The notes under the pieces were generated by a model. It was not told the origin of the DNA and made no database searches. It saw nothing but the letters and a program-made list of their open reading frames with translations. From contig NZ_JBPPLY010000002.1 in assembly GCF_051535215.1 (NCBI RefSeq), positions 186,001 to 250,000 of the forward strand: DNA of 64,000 bases. Reading direction: 5' to 3'. Position numbers and translations under genes: made by a program. The DNA is from Nitrobacter sp051535215. GTDB taxonomy: Bacteria > Pseudomonadota > Alphaproteobacteria > Rhizobiales > Xanthobacteraceae. Positions 19,057 to 26,368 of the stretch are shown here, one piece after another; positions within the stretch are counted from its first letter, which is position 1; each line of letters opens with the position of its first letter.

Positions 19057-20379
19057 TCAGGAATTTAAGTGTGTGGTTGCGAAATATGCGGTCAGCCGCC
19101 AGTCGATGTTCCGCTTTGTGCTGGGGCAGGGCTCGGTACCTTCGTGCCACCGCTTGGGGCAGGCACCTCCACACACCGGCAGCATACGACAGTCGCCGCA
19201 TGGAAAGCGTCTTGCTAGGACGTCGTCATTGAAGACGCTGAGAGCATTTCCTTGCGAGCTTTCGTCCGCACTCAAAGAACCGAGTTGATAGATATTGGGA
19301 GTTCCGTATTCAGGGACGTATGAGGTTTCCGTACAATTGAAAAGCCGGCCGTGGGCATCGACCAACTTCGCATTCGGCATGACAGCCAGGCATACGATGG
19401 GCCGTTTCTGCGGAAGCCAATTGACTGCAAAACCCAGATTGTAGAGCTCCGTGAGCCATTCCTTTTCGGCCGTTGCATATTCATCAGGGTGAAGCGCATC
19501 TGCGGACGTGCTGCGGCCACCCCACTCGTACACCGATGCCGTGTAGAAGTTGACCCGCGAAGCCAGGCCGGCATCGGCGATGCGCCGAACCAGCGGTACA
19601 ACGCCTTGCAGGTTTCGACGATCCACATTGCAGCGGATGCTCAGCTTGCAGGTTATGTCGGCATCCGCCGCTATCCTGATGAAATTGCGCCAGATGACAT
19701 CGAAGCTCGGAGCACCCGCCTTGTTGTGGCGGCGCTTGTCGTGATATTCGCGGTCGCCATCGAGGGTGATCTCGATTTCATGAACCCCGAGGCGAAGAAG
19801 CTCTTCCACGACATCCTGTTTCAGGAGAATGCCATTGGTAATCACCTTCGCCTGGTAACGACAGTTCGCCTGGGCGGCAAGCTTCTGCAATAGGGGGGAC
19901 AGCTTCCGGATGGATGGCATGCCGAGCAACGGTTCTCCACCGAACCAGCAGACCCCCATTGCTTTGTATGTGCCGGTCGCCAGTGCGTTTGCGGCTCGTT
20001 GAACGATCCTGCTCTGATCGTCGTCCGACAATTGTGTCCGGCCGTGTTTCTGTCCACAATAGCCGCAGCCAAGCTGACAGGCGTCGGTCGTTTGAATGAC
20101 CGTATAAAACGTATCGTCACTACGGATCGCCGCCATGTTCCGACGGACGACGATGCCGAGTTCGTCCTGGTCGTCGTCGATCAGCAACTCCATCCGATGC
20201 AGATCGTTCAAGATTTGAGCGGGCAATTCCTCGCAACGATTGTTCTTGACGAGTTGCCAGCTCTTCTCGTCAAGGACAACCGGTGTGGCCGTTCGGGTCG
20301 CGAAAACTGCCCTGCAATTGAGGGCAGTCGTCGGATCGCGCAACGGCGGAGATTCCACGTGATAGTGGCTGAGTTTCAT
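19057..20379 (-). CDS. radical SAM/SPASM peptide maturase (candidate RiPP enzyme 1)
   Basis: 440 residues. The radical SAM cluster motif is CxxxCxxC at C101, C105, C108 (CQLGCGYC), followed by WFGGEPLL (GGEP, SAM binding) and EITLDGDREYHDKRR. The C-terminal SPASM region contains seven cysteines at about 330, 349, 394, 397, 403, 407 and 418 (CGDCRMLPVCGGACPKRW), enough for two auxiliary 4Fe-4S clusters. About 90 residues precede the radical SAM core, and could include a peptide-binding region. ATG 20379 overlaps the stop of the small peptide gene before it (ATGA). This coupling indicates that the peptide is its substrate. The chemistry (thioether, C-C, epimerisation) cannot be read from sequence. 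Confidence 0.9.
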   Translation of the reverse strand: MKLSHYHVESPPLRDPTTALNCRAVFATRTATPVVLDEKSWQLVKNNRCEELPAQILNDLHRMELLIDDDQDELGIVVRRNMAAIRSDDTFYTVIQTTDACQLGCGYCGQKHGRTQLSDDDQSRIVQRAANALATGTYKAMGVCWFGGEPLLGMPSIRKLSPLLQKLAAQANCRYQAKVITNGILLKQDVVEELLRLGVHEIEITLDGDREYHDKRRHNKAGAPSFDVIWRNFIRIAADADITCKLSIRCNVDRRNLQGVVPLVRRIADAGLASRVNFYTASVYEWGGRSTSADALHPDEYATAEKEWLTELYNLGFAVNWLPQKRPIVCLAVMPNAKLVDAHGRLFNCTETSYVPEYGTPNIYQLGSLSADESSQGNALSVFNDDVLARRFPCGDCRMLPVCGGACPKRWHEGTEPCPSTKRNIDWRLTAYFATTHLNS

Positions 20380-20618
20380 TGCGGCCGGGTTTTTTGTTGA
20401 ATCCCAATATCAAGTGCCGGCATGGAGCCGCAGCCGCTTCCGCCTCCGCAGCTACAGTTGTTCGACGCCTCCGCGCCAGCGATCCGGCGCAAGTTCGGAG
20501 CTGCCTCGGCGATTTGCCGTGCAAGCTCCGGGTTGGTAATCAGCAATCTGCCGTGGGCATCGATGTGCAGATCGTCGGCCGTTACGGCCTTGATGGCGTC
20601 GGCGAGAGATTTCGGCAT
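20376..20618 (-). CDS. candidate RiPP precursor peptide B
   Basis: 80 residues from ATG 20618, preceded by GAGGAG five bases upstream; a GTG at 20624 lies too close to that site. The N-terminal part is leader-like (DDLHIDAHGRLLITNPELA, then APNLRRIAG) and the C-terminal part holds the cysteines: ASNNCSCGGGSGCGS with C55, C57 and C63. It aligns well with the neighbouring peptide gene at 20628-20840. The stop overlaps the start of the radical SAM/SPASM gene. I infer that the Cys-rich tail is the modified core. It resembles no named precursor family that I can identify. Confidence 0.8.
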   Translation of the reverse strand: MPKSLADAIKAVTADDLHIDAHGRLLITNPELARQIAEAAPNLRRIAGAEASNNCSCGGGSGCGSMPALDIGIQQKTRPQ

Positions 20619-20627
20619 GACCACTCC

Positions 20628-20840
20628 TCAGCGTTGCTGCTTGTCGCCGAGCTGCGGAAGCTGCGGCATCTGACAGTCGCAATTGTTTGAAGCACCCGTT
20701 CCTGCGACCCGCTTCAGATTCGGCACCGCGCCGGAAACAGCCTTTGCAATATTTGGATTGTCGATCACCACGCGTCCAAATGAGTCGATGGAAATATCGT
20801 GTTCTTTAAGGTCCTTGAGAGAGTCATGAAGCGTCGGCAT
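20628..20840 (-). CDS. candidate RiPP precursor peptide A
   Basis: 70 residues. ATG 20840 is preceded by AAGGAGGAAAATCATA, a near-perfect ribosome site lying inside the end of the upstream radical SAM gene, with 17 bases of coding overlap. The N-terminus reads HDISIDSFGRVVIDNPNIA and then VPNLKRVAGTGASNNCDC, with only two cysteines (C54, C56), followed by QMPQLPQLGDKQQR. The shared pattern with peptide B is IDxxGRxxIxNPxxA, PNLxRxAG and ASNNCxC. The second peptide starts 9 bases after its stop. Probable substrate of one or both radical SAM enzymes. Confidence 0.8.
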   Translation of the reverse strand: MPTLHDSLKDLKEHDISIDSFGRVVIDNPNIAKAVSGAVPNLKRVAGTGASNNCDCQMPQLPQLGDKQQR

Positions 20841-21876
20841 TATGATTTTCCTCCTTCTTGCTGTGCCACTGCTGTGGCATGGAGCCAAACGGGCAACTCA
20901 ATGCACCTGAGTCGAGTGTTGTAATTCCCCGCATCCATGGAGCCAATTTTCCGGACCTCAGCTCCATCGTTCCATCATCGGCCAGACGGCCGAGATGATT
21001 TCGTTCGTCCGATAACGCCACGGTGCATTTGCCGATGGCGCCATCAGCCCGGATGACAAACGAGTTCGCCTTCGCCGCATAGCAGATGGTCGTGCCCGGA
21101 CCGTCGTGAGCGCGGGGAAGGTGACCGTCGATGAGCGCCTGGAAGTTCGCCAGCAGATCAGCCCGTTCTTTCCGGGAGAAGGTCTTGAAGGAGCCGGTCT
21201 TGGGCCCGCCCCAATCCTGAACACCTTGAAGGTCCACGCAAAACCGGTTGTCGTTTCCGAACTGCGCGACAATTTCAGAGATGAATGCAGGAAAAACCTC
21301 GATGTTATGCGGTCCGAAATGCAGCCGCAGAATGATCGAGAACTTGAGGTCGGACGCTCGCAGTGCGACGAGGTTATTCCAGATCCGCTGGTATGTTCCG
21401 TCGCCGAATTGAGTCGGTCGCGTCCTGTCGTGACTGTCAGCAGGCCCGTCGAGCGTGATCTGGTACTCCCACACGCCTGCGCTCGAGAGTTCTTTCGCCG
21501 TTTCAATGTCGAGAAGATATCCGTTCGTCGTCATGCTGCTGTAGAAATCGCAGGACGCCGCTTCGCTGGCCCGCTTCTTGCCGAAACGGCAGAGGTCCAG
21601 GATGATGTTTTTCGCCAGCAGCGGCTCGCCGCCGAACCATGCAAGTTTGAGAAGCGAGAGTTCGGATATTCGGTGATCGATTAAATTCTTGATCGCCTGA
21701 ATGGTTTTCGGCTTCATCTTTCCAATCGAGAAATCTTCATAACAATACGTGCAGCGGAAGTTGCATTTCTCGGTCGGGAAAATGATAAGTTCTAAAATCT
21801 TCGGTGATATCGCCTTTAAAAGGCTTTCATCAAATGGGCTGTTGCGAGAAGCAGGTGTCTCGTTCACCAAACTCAT
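20824..21876 (-). CDS. radical SAM peptide maturase with shortened SPASM/Twitch-like tail (candidate RiPP enzyme 2)
   Basis: 350 residues. The cluster motif CNFRCTYC has C38, C42 and C45, followed by YEDFSIGKM as in many peptide-modifying radical SAM enzymes. WFGGEPLL and QITLDGPADSHDRTRP follow. The C-terminal region keeps cysteines at about 265, 284 and 328 but lacks the later Cys cluster of a full SPASM domain, so it may bind one auxiliary cluster. ATG 21876 has GAGG eight bases upstream. It is the first gene of a four-gene operon: this enzyme, peptide A, peptide B, then the SPASM enzyme, all overlapping or nearly so. Confidence 0.9.
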   Translation of the reverse strand: MSLVNETPASRNSPFDESLLKAISPKILELIIFPTEKCNFRCTYCYEDFSIGKMKPKTIQAIKNLIDHRISELSLLKLAWFGGEPLLAKNIILDLCRFGKKRASEAASCDFYSSMTTNGYLLDIETAKELSSAGVWEYQITLDGPADSHDRTRPTQFGDGTYQRIWNNLVALRASDLKFSIILRLHFGPHNIEVFPAFISEIVAQFGNDNRFCVDLQGVQDWGGPKTGSFKTFSRKERADLLANFQALIDGHLPRAHDGPGTTICYAAKANSFVIRADGAIGKCTVALSDERNHLGRLADDGTMELRSGKLAPWMRGITTLDSGALSCPFGSMPQQWHSKKEENHNADAS

Positions 21877-22295
21877 GATTGAACCTCAAAATATTCAGAC
21901 AAAAATATTACGTGGAACCTATTTTCGGATTTTCAGAACGTCAAAGCCGTTCGCGCGCAATAACTAATGCGCGCTTTTCCACTGCTGCAGAATAGAGCAT
22001 TAAAGTCGACAGGAATTTCAGTTCTAATAAATGCGATTGAATCGTGACTTCGAAATTCTCTGAGCCGATGCAAACGATTAGATTGAGAGCGTTGTTTCCG
22101 ATTGGCCTGTTTACGAAAAGGCGAAGGAAAAAATCCAATGGAGTTAAAGAAAAAACGGCTGCTCGCATTCGAAGGAAAACATAAAAATATGCAGCGGACA
22201 GCAGGGACGCGTGCGTTGAAAGGCGACACGCCTCAGTTGAAAACGGGTGCACGAACACAAGCGCCGGGTGAAAAGATTGTTTGCCGGCAGGCTTG
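21877..22295 (-). other. upstream region of the radical SAM operon
   Basis: About 420 bases without a confident gene, presumably holding the operon promoter on the minus strand. One minus-strand frame ending at 21941 reads like real protein (NALNLIVCIGSENFEVTIQS and a tail ALVIARERL), but it has no usable start codon nearby. It could be a gene remnant. No terminator or operator was recognised. Confidence 0.4.
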
Positions 22296-22740
22296 TCAGA
22301 AATCGATGTTGACGGCGACGTCCTTTTCGCCCGCTCGCTCGACGGCTGCAGACGCAACCGCGAGAGCCCGCAGGTCGACTCCCGCTCCATCCGCGCGATG
22401 TCCTGCGCCGATGCGCGGCCGGGTGCGCGCGTCGATCACCCACCGATTTTGACGATCGTCCGCTCGATCAGAAGGTGTCGGCCACCGCATGCTGAGCGTC
22501 CCCGATGGTGACGGGCTGAGCCACCTCGTCGGTGAAGACCGTTCCGGCTGCGACGAGTTCGGCCTTGGCCTCCTGTTGGCCCCTGGTGTCCGCGCCCACA
22601 TAGGCCAGATGCGTTCCCCGCCTGACTTGCGAGGCCTTCAGGATTGCTGCGAAGGATGAGGTGATAGAAATGATCACGTTCGATTCCGCGCTGGGAACGC
22701 CGTGCCTTCGTCGAAATCAACACCGACCGGCAGGTATGTG
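22296..22740 (-). pseudogene. ornithine cyclodeaminase/mu-crystallin family remnant, frameshifted
   Basis: Three successive minus-strand frames together spell the C-terminal half of this NAD-dependent family: VIISITSSFAAILKASQVRRG and THLAYVGADTRGQQEAKAEL in one frame (stop at 22468), LIERTIVKIGG in the next (stop at 22436), and VIDARTRPRIGAGHRAD ... LAVASAAVERAGEKDVAVNIDF in a third (stop at 22296). The order matches family members, so at least two indels have broken one gene. The N-terminal half is missing. It is dead as an enzyme and marks DNA turnover beside the radical SAM operon. Confidence 0.8.
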
Positions 22741-22960
22741 GGAGCCGAGGCCTATCGAGAGGTTCGGTGATCTCGTGCGCCGGGGTGTTTCGCGTGTCCT
22801 CGGCGTCACCTAAGTAGACCGTGGACGAGCTGGCCCGCGCGTCCGGGTCGCTGCCGGGCGAAAACAGGGATTAGCGTGGCTGCGGTGAGTTGGATATGCT
22901 TCGAGACAACGAAATGGCTATCGCCGCGAAATCGCCCCATCGCAGCAATCAGGTCTTCGC

Positions 22961-24100
22961 ATGAAGGATGATGGACAGAAAAGCCTGCTGCAATGGCTGG
23001 CTCCCGAACTTGCAGCGAAGGGCGTCCTGCTGAACGAGCCTTGGGTTCAGGTCAGTGCGCGCCAGGTCGAGAGTATGTTCCCGGTCAAGCCATTGACGAT
23101 CGCGGCCTTGATGATGGTCGCGGTCGAGCCTTTCGCGATCGACTATCTGAGGCAGGCTCCGGTCCTCGTCGTCGCGGCGGCGCAGGGCATGGAATGCTTC
23201 CGGCCAATGGAGCGGGAATTTGTCCTGCGGAATTGGCAGACGATCGTCCATGATCGTCCGAAATTGCGCGACCTCCTGAAATACTATGGACTGGTCCGGC
23301 CATTGCGGGCGCTCAAGGGAGAAGCGTTCCATGCCGGCCCGGCCGAATTTCAGGTCATCCAGAATTTGTGCGATGTTCCGCCGTCGCCGTTGGCGCAGGC
23401 GATCCCAACGTCGATTCGTCCCCAGCATAACTGGCTGCGCGCGCTCGGTGAATGGTCCGAGACCATGTGTCGTCGCGAGCAGAGCGCCAGGGCTCTTTTT
23501 GAGTGGGCCGTATGCGCAATGGGCAATCATGCGGAGGCCGGCGGCACGCTGGATCAAGCCTCCGCTGTTGCGGATTACGCAGCGATCCATATCGACACAT
23601 TCAATCGGCGTTGGAGCTATCAACGTGCTTTCCGAGCCGCGCTCGAATGGCATGACGAACTCGCGCGAGCGAGCAGCGAGAAGGCGTATTTTCTCACCCA
23701 CAAGATGGGATGGGACGAGGTGATCGACTACGGCGATCTGCCCGGCAGCACGACGATCGAAGGCTACGAAATGGTCGCGCTGCAAACCGGCGCAACGCTT
23801 CATGCCGAGGGCGCGGACATGCATCATTGCGTCGCGAGCTACGCGGGAAATGTCATAAGAGGGTTCAGCCGGATTTTCTCGGTGCGCAAGGACGGGCGGC
23901 GGGTCGCAACCTTCGAGATCAGCAAGTCGGGTTTCTTGCTTGCCTCAGGCGAGTTTCTTCAATTGCCCTCCACCAAGGGACCGCTTTACAAGCTCATTCA
24001 GCTCAAGGGACCCTATAATGCCGAGGTCCCGCAGGAGATCGAACAGGCGATCCGCGCCTTTATTTCCGGTCTGAACGAAACGGCCCGTGCCGTCGGATGA
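22961..24100 (+). CDS. PcfJ-like protein
   Basis: 379 residues, no signal peptide and no membrane helix. The C-terminal third carries the PcfJ hallmark: GATLHAEGADMHHCVASYAG, then FSRIFSVRKDGRRVATFEIS. PcfJ-domain proteins were first noted on conjugative plasmids and integrative elements, but also occur on chromosomes; their biochemical role is not established. The N-terminal part (LLQWLAPELAAKGVLLNEPW) is not recognised. It is divergent from the ornithine cyclodeaminase remnant, and its presence hints at mobile-element history in this stretch. Confidence 0.75.
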   Translation: MKDDGQKSLLQWLAPELAAKGVLLNEPWVQVSARQVESMFPVKPLTIAALMMVAVEPFAIDYLRQAPVLVVAAAQGMECFRPMEREFVLRNWQTIVHDRPKLRDLLKYYGLVRPLRALKGEAFHAGPAEFQVIQNLCDVPPSPLAQAIPTSIRPQHNWLRALGEWSETMCRREQSARALFEWAVCAMGNHAEAGGTLDQASAVADYAAIHIDTFNRRWSYQRAFRAALEWHDELARASSEKAYFLTHKMGWDEVIDYGDLPGSTTIEGYEMVALQTGATLHAEGADMHHCVASYAGNVIRGFSRIFSVRKDGRRVATFEISKSGFLLASGEFLQLPSTKGPLYKLIQLKGPYNAEVPQEIEQAIRAFISGLNETARAVG

Positions 24101-24164
24101 GCTCGTGACTGTTGCTCCCTGAAAGCTCCGATCGATCGCCAACCCGTCTGCCTGCGTCGCACGC

Positions 24165-24189
24165 CGCTATCACCGTGATCTACATAACG
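24165..24189. promoter_or_regulatory. putative Mo-box (ModE operator) upstream of mosB
   Basis: CGCTATCAC-N7-TACATAACG. The right half is identical to the half-site that I recall from the Escherichia coli modA operator. The left half matches CGCTATATA at six of nine positions. The 25-base geometry is the same as that of the perfect box in front of modE. It lies about 220 bases before the mosB start, so it could repress or activate depending on the promoter position, which was not identified. Confidence 0.5.
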
Positions 24190-24406
24190 CTTTGAAAATA
24201 AAGAGATTTATCCGTTTGTCCGGGTTGACAAGCCGCCGGTGCACGCCGATGTTTCATGGCAAAGACGGAGCCCGCCAGGGCGATCCGTCGCGTGTATGCC
24301 CGCTTGTCGGTCCGCCGGGTAAAAGCCGTTCCACGACCTCAAAACAGGCGGCGTTGATAGGTTGACTGTCGAACAGAACGAACGAGAGACGAAAGGAAAG
24401 TCCCCA

Positions 24407-25219
24407 ATGGCCAATACAACCGCGGAGCTTGAGGCGCTTCTCACGCAGCGCTCGCTGACCGACACGCAGCTTCTGGATGCGGTGGAGGCTTCGGCTGACT
24501 TTCGTATCCTGCCTGACGCCACGGTTCTCAAGATCGGCGGACAGAGCGTCATCGACCGCGGCCGCGCGGCGGTTTACCCGCTCGTGGACGAGATCGTTTC
24601 CGCCCGCAAGAACCACAAAATGCTGATCGGGACCGGCGCAGGGACTCGCGCCCGCCATCTTTACTCGATCGCGGCCGGACTGGGCTTACCGGCAGGCGTG
24701 CTGTCGCAACTCGGAGCCGCGGTCGCCAATCAGAACGCCGTCATGCTGGGGCAGCTTCTCGCGAAGCACGGAATCTCGGCGGTCGACGGTGCCGGGCTTT
24801 CGGCTGTGCCGCTCTACCTCGCCGAGGTGAACGGCGTCGTCTTCAGCGGCATGCCGCCTTACGGCCTCTGGATGCGTCCCGCCGCCGAGGGCGTCATCCC
24901 TCCGTACCGGACCGACGCCGGATGCTTCCTTGTCGCCGAACAGTTCGGCTGCAAGGCGATGATCTTCGTGAAGGATGAGGACGGCCTCTACACGGCGAAC
25001 CCGAAGACCTCGAAGGACGCCACCCTGATCCCGAAGATCTCCGTTGCCGAAATGAAGGCCAAGGGACTTCACGACTCGATCCTCGAATTCCGGATGCTCG
25101 ACCTGCTGGAGTCTGCGCGCCACGTCCGCCAGGTGCAGGTCGTGAACGGCCTTGTTCCCGGCAATCTGACCCGCGCGCTTGCTGGCGAGCACGTCGGCAC
25201 CATCATCACCGCGAGCTAA
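24407..25219 (+). CDS. mosB: molybdenum storage protein beta subunit
   Basis: 270 residues, the same length as Azotobacter vinelandii MosB and, from memory, very similar throughout. MoSto is an alpha3-beta3 cage of the amino-acid-kinase (UMP kinase-like) fold that stores polyoxomolybdate and binds ATP. Visible are the kinase-fold N-terminus LKIGGQSVIDRG, GTGAGTRARHLYSIAAGLGLP, GMPPYGLWMRPAAEGVIPPYRTDAG and the C-terminus LTRALAGEHVGTIITAS. ATG 24407 follows GAAAGGAAAG. mosA starts 11 bases after its stop. A Mo-box-like site lies upstream. Confidence 0.95.
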   Translation: MANTTAELEALLTQRSLTDTQLLDAVEASADFRILPDATVLKIGGQSVIDRGRAAVYPLVDEIVSARKNHKMLIGTGAGTRARHLYSIAAGLGLPAGVLSQLGAAVANQNAVMLGQLLAKHGISAVDGAGLSAVPLYLAEVNGVVFSGMPPYGLWMRPAAEGVIPPYRTDAGCFLVAEQFGCKAMIFVKDEDGLYTANPKTSKDATLIPKISVAEMKAKGLHDSILEFRMLDLLESARHVRQVQVVNGLVPGNLTRALAGEHVGTIITAS

Positions 25220-25230
25220 GAGAGACCGTC

Positions 25231-26064
25231 ATGGCCAACACGACCAACAACATCAAACACGTCGCTTCGCCGCTCGCGCGCCAGACCCTGCTCGACAGCG
25301 AACTCACCGATCCCGTCGCCGGCAAGCGACCGATCCGGCTCCTGCCCTGGCTTCAGGTGGTGAAGATCGGCGGCCGCTCCATCATGGATCGCGGCCGGGA
25401 CGCGATCCTTCCGATCGTGGACGAGATCCGGAAATTGTTGCCGGAGCACCGTCTGCTGATCCTGACCGGCGCCGGCATCCGCGCCCGCCATGTCTATGGC
25501 GTTGGCCTCGATCTCGGCCTGCCGGTCGGGTCACTCGCCCCGCTCGCCGCGACGGAGGCCGGCCAGAATGGTCACATTCTGGCGTCGCTGCTTGCCCCGG
25601 AAAGCGTCTCCTATGTTGAGCATCCGACCATCGCCAACCAGTTGGCGATCCACCTTTCCGCGGCCCGCGCGGTCGTGGGAAGCGCCTTTCCTCCCTATCA
25701 CCACCACGAATTTCCGGGTTCTCGCATTCCGCCTCACCGGGCCGACACCGGCGCGTTCCTGCTCGCCGATGCGCTCGGAGCGGCGGGCCTCACGATCATC
25801 GAGGACGTGGATGGCGTGTATACCGCCGACCCCAATGGTCCGGATGGAAAGAAGGCACAACTGCTTCGCGAGACGAGCGCCGCCGACCTCGCAAAATTCA
25901 AGGGTACGCTGCCGGTCGACAGGGCGTTCGTCGAGGTGATCGCGACCGCGCGCCACATCGAGCACGTGCAGGTCGTGAACGGGCTCGTACCGGGTCGGCT
26001 CACCGCCGCGCTGCGCGGCGAGCATGTCGGGACGATCATCCACACCGGCGCGCGTCAGGTCTGA
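25231..26064 (+). CDS. mosA: molybdenum storage protein alpha subunit
   Basis: 277 residues, one more than A. vinelandii MosA. Near-identical family landmarks are IKHVASPLARQTLLDSELTD, LPWLQVVKIGGRSIMDRG, GAGIRARHVYGVGLDLGLP, the metal/ATP-proximal stretch AFPPYHHHEFPGSRIPPHRAD with its histidine cluster, and VDGVYTADPNGPDG. It forms the storage cage with MosB and hydrolyses ATP during molybdate loading. It is co-transcribed with mosB and followed, after a 304-base gap, by modE. Confidence 0.96.
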   Translation: MANTTNNIKHVASPLARQTLLDSELTDPVAGKRPIRLLPWLQVVKIGGRSIMDRGRDAILPIVDEIRKLLPEHRLLILTGAGIRARHVYGVGLDLGLPVGSLAPLAATEAGQNGHILASLLAPESVSYVEHPTIANQLAIHLSAARAVVGSAFPPYHHHEFPGSRIPPHRADTGAFLLADALGAAGLTIIEDVDGVYTADPNGPDGKKAQLLRETSAADLAKFKGTLPVDRAFVEVIATARHIEHVQVVNGLVPGRLTAALRGEHVGTIIHTGARQV

Positions 26065-26324
26065 GTTAGTTCCGCGTAGCGATCTGATGCTGCAGAACGG
26101 GTCGGAGCAATCGTTCCGGCCCGTTTCCTGTTGGATCGATCAAGACGTCGCCGATTTCAAAGCATGCTGCCGGGATTGCCGGACTCATTTTCGGAGACCG
26201 GCGCTTTGCCTGATACCGAAGGCCGCGCAACCCCGGCCCACCTCCGTGACTTTTCCGAGAGCTATCTGAGACCAACTCCAGCCTGCAATAGCGCTTTCGT
26301 TGCGGTGTAACGTGCGCTATATAA

Positions 26325-26357
26325 CGTACGCTATATAGTATCTCTATATAGCGTACG
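26325..26357. promoter_or_regulatory. perfect palindromic Mo-box immediately before modE
   Basis: Two 14-base arms, CGTACGCTATATAG and CTATATAGCGTACG, are perfect reverse complements around a 5-base spacer. The core CGCTATATA-N7-TATATAGCG is at 26329-26353. It fits the TATATA-rich ModE recognition sequence. A further half-site TATATAACG lies just upstream at 26318-26326, suggesting two overlapping boxes. The palindrome ends 11 bases before the modE start codon, so binding should block modE expression (autoregulation, inferred). The rest of the 26065-26368 gap shows nothing else. Confidence 0.85.
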
Positions 26358-26368
26358 GGCGGGCTCGG

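Noticed and set aside
22102..22452. 116-codon plus-strand frame starting with a Lys-rich segment
   Set aside because: Most of it overlaps the ornithine cyclodeaminase remnant on the other strand and it shows no motif of its own.
26325..26357. perfect palindrome read as a terminator
   Set aside because: There is no T tract, it lies just before the modE start codon, and its sequence fits a ModE operator.
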